Of a stretch of 64,000 nucleotides of DNA, positions 33,799-45,778 are shown in pieces. The position numbers were made by a program, and so were the translations under genes. Every line of letters starts with the position of its first letter. Position 1 is the first letter of the stretch. A model generated the notes under the pieces. The model was not told the origin of the DNA. It searched no databases and saw nothing but the letters and a program-made list of their open reading frames with translations. Source of the stretch: Lutjanus erythropterus (lineage: Eukaryota > Chordata > Actinopteri > Lutjaniformes > Lutjanidae); the NCBI GenBank assembly GCA_020091685.1, contig CM034594.1:35634733-35698732 (forward strand). Reading direction: 5' to 3'.

Positions 33799-35050
33799 TG
33801 GAAATAAATCTTCCAAAAGGGTCCTTTCTGAAGGGCTGAGGTTCTACCCAGTGCCATTTCTGGAGAATCCTTTTTTGAGGAAATGGTTAGTCAAGGGTTC
33901 TAAGACTAGGGGTTCTACTAAGAACCCTTTTTGAGAATGTTTACTCAGCAGCAGAGCATAACTTGAATTTGGCATCTAGGCTCTGATTTCATCGCTCCCC
34001 ACAGGTTAATTTACACACAGATATAAGGGGACTGATGAGCAAATTCTTGAACCCCCGCGTCGGAGCCTGCAGGTGGATGCTGGGGTGGTGGTGGTGGACT
34101 TAAAAGAGCAGGCAGCGACATTAGTGCAAGCAATGCATTTGCAGGCAGAGGGAGAAATGGGAGTTTTAGCAGTTTAAATAGACCACCAGATTGGAAGGGT
34201 GCTTTTGGTATGTGCTACTGAGAGTGAGGCATGTAGCGTGTGATTGGTGGTGCAGCTCAAGTTGACTGACTGAACTAGCTCTCAGGCATCGCCACATTTT
34301 TGTATGATCTCAGGTCACGACTCAGTCTATGCATGAATTTTGGTAATGCTTGACTGAAGTGGGTGTGACTTTTTACAATAAATCTAAATTTATAGACATT
34401 TCACAAGCCTTCACAAACTTCAAAAACTCAGTTGTATGCCCTACATATGCTGAAATTTCTTTAGCACCTCTGCTGAATTCAGTTAACTTCTGTATCCCCA
34501 CAAGTCTTCTACACAAACATTCTCTGGATGGTTGTCTTCAAATTGTGGTCAGATCGGTCAAGCAGTGAGTCTGTCACCAGAATATTTGACAAAACACCTG
34601 AAACCAGCAGAATTATGTGTGATTTTTGTCAGAATTTCATCACCAAGATTTTGACTTTTGTAAGTGTTTTAAGTTCAAACAGATAAAAATGTTCCAGTTT
34701 TGCACATCTGATGTCAGTTTGTAAAACGCGTGGAAATCATGTCTCCCCAGTGGTGCAGTCTCTAACTCACCCTCTCAGGGGATCTAAATGTCAAGGGTTT
34801 GAATCCCCATTTGACCAAGTGTCACTTGCCAACAATGTGACAACCTCTGCATGACCAAGTGTTGTGTGTCTTATCAATGCCTTTTTCTCACAAGCATCCA
34901 AATACTTACTTTATGTTGGGTTCTAGGTAGAGCTCTGTGAAATGGTTCTAAGTTGAACCTTATAACAGGCTCTAGCAGGAGCCAAAAAGGGTTTTCCCAT
35001 GGGTACAAACCAAAGAACCATTTACGGTTCATGTTAGCACCTTTATTCCC
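33799..35050 (+). mobile_element. 'ggttct' element, copy 1, interrupted
   Basis: The left piece (33799-33950) and right piece (34917-35050) align with the left and right parts of 37691-38110. Matching words include 'gagggctgaggttct', 'tcaagggttct', 'ttctaggtagaactct' and 'aagggttctcc'. The middle is about 0.97 kb here and about 0.19 kb in the other copy, so extra DNA probably inserted. That extra DNA holds a tRNA-like promoter at 34751-34806. Confidence 0.65.
34751..34806 (+). promoter_or_regulatory. tRNA-like A and B boxes (SINE head)
   Basis: tggtgcagtctc fits the A box loosely. ggtttgaatcc fits the B box (ggttcgaatcc) with one mismatch, about 45 bp downstream. Together they suggest a tRNA-derived SINE of unknown length. 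Confidence 0.5.
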
Positions 35051-36305
35051 GAGACTGCTTGCCTGCAGAATGTGTGAAAGCTCCCACAGCTTGAGTTTTT
35101 CATTATTCCTTGGCTAACCAGTTGTTTCTAACACAAACTTTTACTCAAGTTTGCTTGAGTTGCACTTTGCACTTTTCTCATATCAATCGTCGTCTCGTCT
35201 TCTAACCTTTCCTTCTGTTCCCTGAGAACACCCACGCACACCTCCAAATGCTAAATCAGTGCTACGGTTTATCATAACAAAGACTGTGATTCACACTGAG
35301 TGAGTTGCTGGCATTTTAACAATACATAAGAAACATCAGTTTTGTAGGCTGGCTCATTAAATGATGACCTAGTGATGCCAATAATACCACACAATGTGTC
35401 TCATCCTTCAGCACTAAGCTGGTCATGAGTAATTTTCCTCCACTCGAGTTACACTTCATGATTCTTAAAGGTTACTCAGTGGTAAAATCATATAAAAAAC
35501 ATAATTGCTTCTTTCTTTGATAGAGAAAATGATGTAATTAACTTACATGTCAAGACAAGATAACTTTTTTGTTACGTGTTTTACAAGAACATTGCCATTT
35601 TCTTGTTCATGAGTACTGACTGGACATAATGTCCATCCCTCTCTGCAGCAACATATTAAATTCACCTTCCTCGTCTTTCTCTTCTCCTTTCTCTCTGTTC
35701 ATTTGCAGCTAACTAAGTGGTCCCACAGAGTTAGTGATGTGTTAATACGAGTCGGAGAGAAAGCATTGCTTCCGGCTTGTGGGTGTTAATGCTTTCCGAG
35801 AGTGCATGCATACATTTCAGCCCGTGTACATGTATGTATTTGCATGCCTGCTGATATGCTCTCTGAAGCCAATAAGAGAGCAGCTATTGCTTGATCAGGA
35901 GTGGATCAACCCTGTTTTCACATACACACACACAGAGTCCCAGATATTAATTCCAGCTGCACTGGTTCTGTCCAAACTGAAGTAATTCTCTCCAGGGCTC
36001 TTCTTTCTTTCCTCACATCTTTCTCACAGCCTTGAAGCCAGGCACAGCGTATCATTGAGGAGCAGGCTACCCCTCTGTGTTTGTGAGTGCATGTGTACTT
36101 TTGTACTTATTCAAATTCTGTGTCCCTTAAATGAGCACAGTTAAGTAGTCTAATTATATAATTCTGCTGTCAAAATAAACTTCCAATAATTCAGTGAAGT
36201 CTGTTATTTGCTACAAATTCTAACAATTTTGAGAGCATGCCAGTGAAATGACCTCAAAATCCTCCACATTACTCTCCCTGTTTCCATAATAAGTTCAGCG
36301 CTCGT
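35051..36305. other. Unassigned stretch
   Basis: No gene; a short CA run at about 35920-35934. Confidence 0.4.
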
Positions 36306-36719
36306 GCTGGAAATTAAGTGGTTTCAAGTTTTGAAAAGTGCTTGGATTTTGGATTAAGTGCTTGAAACTGCTTGAAATTATAAATGCATTACTTTCATTA
36401 TAAATTGCTACCTGACTGATAAGTTTTTTTTTTTGTTAAAATAAAAAAGCCAGCCAGCCAGCCAGGTTATAAAGGATGCTTACAAACAGGTGACACATTT
36501 TGAAACATGAAACTTCTGTAGAATGCTATCAGGAAACATACATTTGTTTAATTATAACACAATAACACCCAATTTAATGTGACAAAGAAGTGAAATAAAT
36601 GTGTAATTTTCCACAGCTGCAAGATGCTGGAAAAGCTTGAAAATGCACCTTGTAAATTCTTGAAAAGTGCATTGAATTTGACTTTGGAAAAGGTGTTGGA
36701 AGCCTGCATTTAATGCAAA
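36306..36719 (+). repeat. Teleost 'tgcttgaaa' repeat
   Basis: 'gttttgaaaagtgcttgga' at the left and 'gaaaagtgcattgaatttga' then 'ggaaaaggtgttggaa' at the right match a common fish repeat. A (CCAG)n run lies at 36449-36466. Confidence 0.5.
36449..36466. repeat. (CCAG)4 microsatellite
   Basis: Four and a half units. Confidence 0.9.
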
Positions 36720-37690
36720 GAAACAGTCTTTTACACTGACTTCAGAGTGGTAGCCTCAAAAAACCAGATGACAGCTTGTAAACTTAGTTCATGAGATTTA
36801 AATGGTTGGTTTTCCTAGATTCATCATCAGGGTATGTATCTCCCCAAGTTTTTTTTGTTTGTTTGTTTGTTTGTTTGTTTGTTTCCAGCTGAAAATAGCA
36901 GGCTCTCTTAAAAAAAAGTCCACTTGCTATGATACTTAACATCCACATAAACGACGGTTAATTTAGTTATTGCAAGATTGTTTGTGTTATCAACAAATGT
37001 TGAATGTAAAAAAGGTCAGCAAAAGGTGCAGCACTTGCTCTGGTCCTTGCACTGAAAGAAGGCTGAAACAAGTATGAAGAGATGATGGGCTCGCCGGTCT
37101 GTGCAGGTGAGGAAACATCACAGCAAGAAGGCCTATCATTGTTTGGCTCAGCAGCTGAAGCTGGATGGAGACTGGTTTACAGAGTACATTCATATGAGCA
37201 GGACACATTTTGTTGCAGCCTGTTTGTCCTCCACTGTGATTGGACAGCAAAAAAAAAAAAAAGACAGTGACAAGTGCAGCATTTTATCCAAAGCTGAACA
37301 CTTCATAACTCTTAAGAGCAGACAAGATGCTCAGTGCCTCATCAAACTGCTCGCTGTTATGTAGTGGGAATACATGGCACTCCCATTGCAAAGATTTTTT
37401 TAAAAATATGCTTGCCTCAGGAAAACAAACACTTTGGTGGACACAGCTGTAGTGGTATCTAGCCATGGAGATAGATTGGGTTTTTTCAATTTAGGTTTCA
37501 ATTTAATGGCTTGGTGGTGGAGAGAGCTGTCAGGACTCTGTTGTACAAGCTTTAAATGACATCTGTCTTAAATCCATCCATGACCTCCACAGGCTACGAT
37601 AAGAGGAGCAAAACTGACTTCATCACACACACACACACAGGTTGGCACCACTGCAGACATCTCTTATGAAAAGCTTAGAATATACATACT
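36720..37690. other. Unassigned stretch with two microsatellites
   Basis: (GTTT)7 at 36856-36884, A13-rich run near 37250 and (CA)8 at 37624-37639. No gene. Confidence 0.45.
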
Positions 37691-38110
37691 TAGAAATAAG
37701 AGTTCTAAGACGGTTCTCCCAGGAGGGCTGAGGTTCTGCCCATTTGCTTCTGAAGAAAGGGCTCATCAAGGGTTCTTTATAAAACTAAAGGTTCCTTAAA
37801 GAATCCTTTTTATCTGAATAACTCTTTCATCGAGGGTTTTTTGTACCAAAGTATGCAAAGATTCTTGATAAAACCGATAGATGGGATTTTGTTTGCGTCT
37901 TTTAAAGGTGGGATGATTCTGGAGAGGGTTCTGGGTGGAACATTACATCATGGAAGGCTTTTCCATCTTGCTGAAACCTTCCACAGATGGTTCTAGGTAG
38001 AACTCTCTGGAAGAGTTCCAAGTGGAAGGTTACCAGGAACCAAAAAAGGGTTCTCCTATGCGGACACACTGAAGAATGCTTTATGGTTCTAGATAGCAGC
38101 TTTATTTCTC
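37691..38110 (+). mobile_element. 'ggttct' element, copy 2, contiguous
   Basis: Dense ggttct and agaacc words: 'gacggttctccc', 'gagggctgaggttctg', 'tcaagggttcttt', 'ttctaggtagaactct', 'ccaaaaaagggttctcc'. It serves as the uninterrupted reference for copy 1. Terminal repeats were not resolved. Confidence 0.65.
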
Positions 38111-38858
38111 CCTCTCTGCACAACTCATCTGTCTGTTTTATAAATACAATATATTTCTCATGCATGTGTATTTGTACACACATATTTAATTATTGATTGT
38201 GAGTTTATTTGTCTTAAAAAAAGAAAGCCTCACCAACCCTCCTTTACGCAGTAATTTAATTTTTATTCTCATCCTTTTGACATAAAAAAATCAGCTGAAA
38301 TTGCTATCAGAGTTTTCAGCTGGTTGCATCTGCTCAGCCTCTTTCATTGGTTCCTATTTTGCATATGTCCACTGTTGGTGTGTGTACAGTTAAATATGAG
38401 AAAAGCAGGTGTTGGAGCTGCAGCAGGGGAAGAGGAAGGGGATGGTGAGTCGAAGAAGCTCATTAAGCTACAGTTCACTCCAAAGCTCTCCCTGTCTCTT
38501 ATCTATCTCTATCTCTCCATCGGCTACAAGCACTTACCTTCAGCCTCAGTCAGTCAGTCCGTCTCTCTCTATACACATACGCACACACAAGCACACTCCA
38601 ACACACACAAACATTCAGATGCTTTACTTTCATGTTGTCTGTCATGCAATTTTAAACAAAGTGTGTAAAGATGCACACAGACTTCATTAATATTCAAATG
38701 TAACTGCCACTAATGATACCAGCAATACTAAATAACATGTTCACACACATATATGCTATCTCTGCTCGTCTCTTCGTCTCTTATGAATCAAGAATGTGAA
38801 GCTTCTATGGTGCCATGCTGTCTGTGAATGTCAGTCTTCTTGCCTTCAATTCCTCCAG
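38111..38858. other. Unassigned stretch
   Basis: A weak second exon-like segment, 38390-38444, has a tacag acceptor and a gtgagt donor and is open in two frames, but its acceptor lacks a good pyrimidine tract. Short CA-rich run at about 38580-38610. Confidence 0.3.
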
Positions 38859-38894
38859 AAGGCCAGCGTTACCTTTGACATGAAAACTGTCAAG
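38859..38894 (+). CDS. Candidate 36-nt micro-exon
   Basis: The segment is preceded by a strong acceptor (a pyrimidine-rich run ending cctccag at 38858) and followed by a textbook donor, gtaagg, at 38895. Its length is divisible by three. Of the three frames only one is open, reading KASVTFDMKTVK; the other two contain TGA. If real it would add 12 residues to a plus-strand host gene, a pattern seen in neuronal alternatively spliced exons. The neighbouring sequence shows no other part of that gene. Chance splice-like pairs are common in 64 kb, so this stays a candidate. Confidence 0.25.
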
Positions 38895-39106
38895 GTAAGG
38901 TCAGAACACAATAGTCATCATCGCGCACATTCTCATGCAGTTACACAATCGACCTCTCCTAAGTCCCACCTCTTTTGAATCTGTGCTCCTGTAAGTTCAA
39001 CAGGCTTGGAAGCTGGCGGAACCTCGGTCAACTTGATATGCTATGTGCTGGGTTTGTCTATATTGAAAAGTGAACACAATTCTGAACATGGTTACAAGAT
39101 ATTGCT

Positions 39107-39394
39107 GGGGGTTTGGAGATACCGGCCACAGAGATGTCTGCTTTCTCTCCAAAATGATTGAGCTAAATTGCATTCAGCTTGTGCTGTTCAAAGCACCAAA
39201 AAAAGAAAAACAAAAACAACAAGGTCTTTGGATTATTTTGAGTAATCGGGTCATGATTTCTTAAAAGAGACTTTGAATTGCATTTTTTGGTGATATCTCC
39301 AAAACTCTGCAACTCACACCAAAATTATCAAGATAAACAAATAGTACTGCAGGCCAGGGGAAATGTAGTTTTGATTTTGGGGTGAACTATCCCT
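39107..39394. mobile_element. TTAA-type MITE, family 1, copy 3 (left end lost)
   Basis: The right end is gggtgaactatccct, one mismatch from the other copies. The body has 'atctccaaaactctgcaact' and 'gtcatgatttcttaaaaga' as in 22415-23015. The left inverted terminus is missing, so the left limit is only where similarity begins. Confidence 0.7.
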
Positions 39395-39914
39395 TTAGAT
39401 TGATTTAGATTTGAACTAACTGGCTGGCGAATGATTGATATTGAATAGTTAGCTAGTTAGCTTGCATTCTGCTAACATCAGCAATCAGGTTTGACTAGCT
39501 AGCTAGCAATTGTTGTAGATCAGGAATAGATGTAATAGCTAGCTAGTTAGATTTTTTTTACACTAGCTAACTTATGACTATATCTTTTACAGGTCCTTCA
39601 GCAACATCTTTTAACCATGTTCAAAATCTGTTTTTCTTTTAACAAAGAGCTGAGCACATAGCATATCTAAATACAGGAAACAAGAAAGGAGAAAGTTGAC
39701 TGAATCTTGTGAATATCTGTTTGTCAGTTTGAGTGTGTCTTCATGAGAGACAGGGAATGATCTAGTGTTACATGTCTGCAGGCTCTGCTTTTAACTGTGA
39801 CTGTCTCTGCAGGCCTCCGTCTTGCACTCATGTTCATCTATAATGCATGTTTGTGTGCACCAGTCATCATAACGAGACACCCCAGTGGATCAATACTGTA
39901 CCTGCCAATCAAAC

Positions 39915-39915
<1 letters not shown>

Positions 39916-39976
<61 letters not shown>
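39916..39976. repeat. (CA)n microsatellite
   Basis: About 30 uninterrupted CA units. Confidence 0.97.
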
Positions 39977-39978
<2 letters not shown>

Positions 39979-41695
39979 ATGTACAGTACCCAGGTGTGGC
40001 TTTGCTCCGCTTCCTCACCACCTGTGTTGAATTGCTGGTGGCAGAGCTCTACGCTGCTGATGTGGCTAATGCTAATTAGCTGCTGCATTAGAAAAACATA
40101 GTCCGTGCTGGTAGGTCTGCCACTCATTATGCAAGCCCAGTAGGCCACATTAAGCTGGAGTGCACTCGATTACCTACAAAACCTCTCCTGTGTGCAAGAA
40201 AATGAAGCATGCACAATAATATTGTGTGTATTGTTGTTATGCATGTATCTATAATTTTAGTTAAACATTATATATACAATTTATCTCAGGATAGAAATGG
40301 CATGTGAGTGAGTGTGTGTAGTTTTAACCAAATAATAATTCAGAATTTAATTTCATTACTTACACCATCGATTTCACTTGAACTCATCATTTTTAAATAA
40401 AATATTTTGAGGGAATAATTGAATAGGGACAGCCTATGCTGAAAGAGTATTCACATGTATTATTCAAAAAGAACAAAATTTAAATACATCACTTTATTTT
40501 ATTGGGCCAAATGTCTCTTTTTAATATATTTTATTTAAGATCTTTTTAAGTTTTCCAATATATTTCGCCAGAGAGAACAAACAGGAACAAACAGACTTGA
40601 CAAAGTAGAATGAAATGTCAATGCTACCAAGACTGAGTGAGGTCAAGGAATGCTCAACGCGAAGGCCAGAAAAAACCTGGCAGATCAAAGCACAACTGTA
40701 TTGTACAATACACGGTGTGGATGATGTTTATGATTATTTATTCTTAATGTTATTCTTTTTATTTTAATTTCCTTATGCTTTAGCAGTAGTAATAGGAGCT
40801 GTAGTAATATTACATGAGGCTGAAATTGAACTTTAGTTTGTAAAGCTTGTGTAGTTTGTGTAATGTAACTGGATTCTGGCTTGTGACATTCATGTGTGTA
40901 GCTGATATGACGAGAGACGGTCCTCATTTATTGAGTTTAAGTTTGCTATTTTGTGTTCCAAAAAGGAAATGTTACATTTCATCACTCTAGTTGTATGGTT
41001 TCATAGTAATTTGGCGTGCTTTCCCCTTATATTACATGCAAATGCAGGGCAGAAATGAAAAGTGCTACTTGGCTCTCAATTCGCACTGCTTAGCATCGTG
41101 TTTACAAGTAGAAAGCACATGGCAAACACCACATAGTGGTGTGGAATTTCAATCGGAATGCAGATTGGTGACTTGAGCCCCACATCTGATGATGTAAGTA
41201 GCGAGCCCTGGTGCTGATAATGGATCAGATCCATCTCATCTCCAGTTGGACCAGCCCAGAAGAACACAAAAGAACCATCAGGAATTAGCTATATGTTGTA
41301 TATGTTGCAGTGCAAGTGAAAAATGTCATGCCAGAAACTGCTGAGTTTGGGGAAGACCTGAAAATATGGCCAAGGGTCCCATTGCTGACTTATGAAAAGT
41401 AGCAGAGACAGAAGAAAAGATTCTGTTCAGTTTGGTCTTGGAAAAGTGTAAAATGTCTCTTTTAAATGTAAAAAAACAGACAACCCATATACAATTACCA
41501 ATTATTTACATTTAAAAAAATATATTATTATCTCAATAGGTTTTATTTACATCTCATATTATACAAACACTTTTACTGCTATTATAAAGTAGGTTTTACC
41601 CATGTGAAGACACATTCTATATATTCTGTTTTATATCTTATTTTTACATGTGGATTTTATTTTTCATTTTATTTTACATTAATTATGGCACTATT
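39977..41695. other. Unassigned AT-rich stretch
   Basis: No gene or element end recognised. Confidence 0.4.
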
Positions 41696-41805
41696 TTAGT
41701 TTTTATGTTTATTCTGTCTTTTTAATGTGAAGCACTTGGTGCATGTAATTTCGTTGTTGTTTGTATAGGAATGCATACAAATAAAGTTTATCATTATTGT
41801 TATTT
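41696..41805 (+). repeat. Possible LINE 3' tail
   Basis: 'gaagcacttggtgcatgtaa' followed by 'atacaaataaagtttatc' and 'attattgttatt' has the look of a non-LTR retrotransposon end with a polyadenylation-like signal. No coding part is adjacent. Confidence 0.35.
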
Positions 41806-42524
41806 TTTGGAGGGGTAGGGGTTGTTAAGGCAATTAATAGTACAATAACTTGATTGGGTTTGTTATGTGAATTTTTGACTGATTATTGCAGTATAATATC
41901 TGGTGTTTTATTGTCTGTTTTATTAATAAGATTGCAGCAGGTACGTGCTTGTTTGGTAGCAACACACTCCAGTGGTGTGTGTACAGTAAGAAAAAAAAAT
42001 CAGATAGGAACAACTATTGCCTCTGCTTGTGTGTGTCTGAATGTGTGTGTGTGTGTGTGTGTGTGTTAATTAGTGTTTATAGTGTTGCTCCCTAGCCAGT
42101 AAAACTAGAGCAGCAGTAAAACAACCTAATTGCCCTCGCAGCCCCTTGAGATAGAGAGGGACAGAAGGGAAGACGGGATGGAGTGAATGAAAGAAGGATG
42201 GAGGAGAGAATGAATGAAAGTAGGGCAATTAGGTACTAGAGAGATGCTTGTTTTAGAGTGAATGGAGCAGGACTGATTTACTACACTTTTTTTTTTCAAA
42301 ATATTCATTAAAGGATGGAAGAGATGAAACATGGTGAGAGTTTACTCAAGTTGCATAACGCACACACGCTTTTGTTGTTCTTTAATTGTAGTCTTCATCA
42401 GACATTTCAACTTAATTGTTCTGCTCATTTTCACAAGTGTTTTCACTCATTTTGAGTAATTAGCCTCATTAAATTAGGTTCATGTTTGATGCATCTATGC
42501 TTGATAAGGCCAACAAAGTCCTCA
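41806..42524. other. Unassigned stretch with (TG)n
   Basis: (TG)12 at 42041-42066; a purine-rich 'gaatgaaagaagg' patch at 42150-42230. No gene. Confidence 0.45.
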
Positions 42525-42650
42525 CTGTAAAAAAAAATATATTTGTTTTAACTTAAAAAAAAAGTTAGTGTTCACCTTAAAATTTTAATTTGTTTGAATT
42601 TAACAAGTTGAGGTAATTTTGTAACAATTCAAAACAAATAAAAGTTTCTA
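42525..42650 (+). repeat. AT-rich dispersed repeat, copy 2
   Basis: Diverged match to 22023-22140, sharing 'atttgttttaacttaaaa' and 'taattttgtaacaattcaaa'. Confidence 0.45.
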
Positions 42651-45147
42651 GTCAAACTGTAAAATGCTTATCACATTTCTTTATGAACTTAATTTAATGT
42701 GTTGAGTGTCTGAAGAACCCACAGGTCTCCTCTTCACTCCTACCACAACTCATGATGTCAATGATGTCTTTTCCTGTGTAGTATTAGTACACACTGATCC
42801 TCTGGTCAGTCACTATTCACTCACCCTGGCATTTATTGGTTATATGTTTTTTGTGTCATTTTTGTGTAGTTTTAGTAATAAATTGTTGTTTGTTTTCCAT
42901 ATCTTTCCAATCAGTCAATCGGTTTTTCCTCTGCTTGAGTTTTAGTTAGTTGCCAAATTCAGTTGTGTTAACGATCCCTAGTCTCTCATATGATCAGTAA
43001 GAGAGACAGGTATTGTTATTATGTATTTCTGAGATAAATCTTGCTAGACAAGTGAACAAAGTATGCTTAAAAATAACAAGAGTATGTTTCCCTGGTTAAC
43101 AGGGTGGTGGAGGATAATGTAATAAAATGTGTCTAAATTTTCCTGAATTATTGGTGGAGAATGTGGGCATATTTCAAGATGTCACATTATTCTTACACTT
43201 CTCTGTCATTATCACTTATTTTACAGCACAACATCAGTATAGCCGATCTTACTGCACACTGTTGACAGCTGTTCACTATACTGTATTATGAGCCATGATC
43301 AAATTTCATTTCATATTTGTTTAGTTGTCAGAAGACAGATGTAAAAAAAAATCTTAAGTTTCAGTCAGAAATTTGCAGTGTTATTTTTACTTTACAAATT
43401 ACAGTTGTGGCAGATTTGCACAGGATAAAGATCACAAACACCTCTGCAATTATTACAAATTACTAGCGGTCCCCAGGTAATTGTGGATAGGGCTTTATAT
43501 GAACACATGGAGCAAAGCCTACACGAGACTCTGGCTTAGCCAGAATTTGTAAAAGAAATGTCCACAGCATCCATTTAAGTTATTGCACATTTCTCCACAA
43601 GACTGCAAATGCTATTTCATCTTCCATATGTTATTTCTGTGTAGCTGCAGTATCACTCAAAATGCCAGTTTTGCCTATTTATATATCACTGAATGACATA
43701 ATTAATAGTCTGGGCGCAGGCTGTATTCATCTCGCAGTGATAGACAGTGGCAGCAGCTCTCACAGCTGAAACATCCAGACACACATGCATGTGTGAGAAC
43801 AAAGCCTGTATAAGTATTATATATGTGTATATTTGTGCGTGGTTGTATATATACAGTGCACACCCAAATGAGACAGACGCACATGTGTTTCCACGCGTGT
43901 GCATGCATACATCATGGTACGAATCATCTCTCATCTCGGACGCGTGTGTGTGTGTGTGTTTGTGTGTAAGTGAATGTACCCAGGCCTCGGAGGTTCCCCT
44001 TGTCATGCATTCTGAAATTTGCCCCGCGGCTGTTCTACTGAACAGCTGCTCTCTCCTCAAAGGCTCTCTCTCGTCTTCTGCTCCCATTCCTCTCAAGACC
44101 AATCTCTCTGTTTCTGTCTGTTTCTCTCTTCGATTCTCATTTGGTGTCATTCGTTGGTTCGTGCTCATGTACTTCCTTCTATTTCATAAGGGAATATACA
44201 TGGACTTGCACCTGGCTGCACCTCTCAGACCTCATTACGCCCTGCAAACCTTCACAAAGTCTACATTCTCTAGATCACTGTTACTTATCTTTCCCAGCCT
44301 GTATGTGGACATTTTCTTTTCTTTGTCCATTTCCACCTTATGTATATTATAGAATTCTTTCAGGTCCAGTTCCTAAACCAGAGAGATGTGGGTCAAACTT
44401 ACACAAAAATTTCCCTGACAGATCAGTGACTTGTGGCTTCAATTAGACAGTCTCTGGACTTGAAATAGCTTGATGAAACTAGTCAACATTCAAAATTAAA
44501 GTGGGCGTTGTTATTGTTATCTGTGACAGATGTACAAGCAGTGACCAAATGTTATTGTTGTTCCAAAATCCAGTTCCCCAACTCCTTTTGTCCACAAATG
44601 TACCAACTTCTGGTCAGTAAAAAAACACAAATGTGATCAAGTAGTCAGTTGGTTACAAAATGAGAACAGCCATCTTACTGTGTGTTCACACAGAAAGCAA
44701 AGAGAAGAAACCACATCTGTGCAAGCTGAAATAGTTTCAACTTGAGAGCGAAAGTAAAAAAAAAAAAGAGTGCTTATCCCTGGGGCTTAATGAATCTACT
44801 TCATAAACATACAGAGATGAGAGGCAAAAGGAGAAAGACTGGAGAGAAATAACATGAAGAATTGAAGTTTCTTGTGAGTTCTGAGATCAGTCAGAGGCAG
44901 AGCTGCCACACAAACACACACACAGGCACACACCCATGCATATGTTCCTAGTGACCTTACAACTAATGTCTGTAGGGGTCATTCCTGTGTTCCCAGGATC
45001 CTGTGGTCCCCAAATTTATATGGCACATAATGGAAACATGGTCCTATATTCCTCAGTTCTGCACATGTGCTCTGCAAGAGTCCTATATTCTTATGATCTT
45101 ATATTTCCCAACTCTATATACCACACGTTGGGTTGGAGGTTAGCATA
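42651..45147. other. Unassigned stretch
   Basis: No gene. The 201-codon frame at 43747-44352 and a 160-codon frame on the other strand come from pyrimidine-rich sequence around a (TG)n run at 43942-43966 and are not supported. Confidence 0.4.
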
Positions 45148-45778
45148 GAACATAGGATCTTGACATTTTAGGACCAGAGGAATACAGGACTGTGGTAACA
45201 TAGAAACTGAACACTTAGGATTCTGGGAGCATAGAACCCTGACAGGACACTAGAAAAAGGACACTAGAAACTTAGGACGATAGGAACATAGGGTCTTGGA
45301 AACTTATGACCTTGGGAACACACTACCCTGGCAACATATGATTCTGGGAACACAGGCTCTTAGAAATAGGAACGTGGGACTTTAGGGCTCTGGGAACCTA
45401 GTTACTTGGGAACTTAGAACCCTGCAAACATAGAACCCCTGGGAACATAAGACCTTGGGAATTTAGGACCCTGGGAACTTAGGATCCTGGGAACATAAGG
45501 CCTTGGGAACATAGGACCCTCAGAATATAGGACCTCAGGAACTTGAACCTTGGGAATTTAGGAGCCAGGCAACACAAGACCCTGGCAACATACAACCCTG
45601 GGAACTTAGGATCTTGAGAACACAGAACCTTGAGAACATAGGTCCTTGTAAACGTAGGACCCTGGGAACACAGGACCTTGGAAACTTAGGACTTTGGGAA
45701 CACACAACTCCAGGAACATAGGACACAGAGAAATTAGGAACATATTACCTTGAGCACATAGAACCCAGTGAACATAGA
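45148..45778 (+). repeat. 16-bp minisatellite, about 39 units
   Basis: The approximate consensus is gaacataggaccctgg. Units are nearly all exactly 16 bp, with occasional 15-bp or longer ones, and vary mainly at positions 4-7 and 12-16. Because 16 is not a multiple of three, any translation repeats only every 48 bp; the 63-codon minus-strand frame at 45535-45726 is a by-product. Similarity fades outward to about 44990, suggesting older, eroded units there. Confidence 0.93.

Noticed and set aside
43747-44352. 201-codon plus-strand frame
   Set aside because: Arises from a (TG)n run and pyrimidine-rich sequence; overlaps a 160-codon frame on the other strand; no domain.
45148-45778. CRISPR-like array
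   Set aside because: Units are contiguous 16-mers without spacers; this is a minisatellite.
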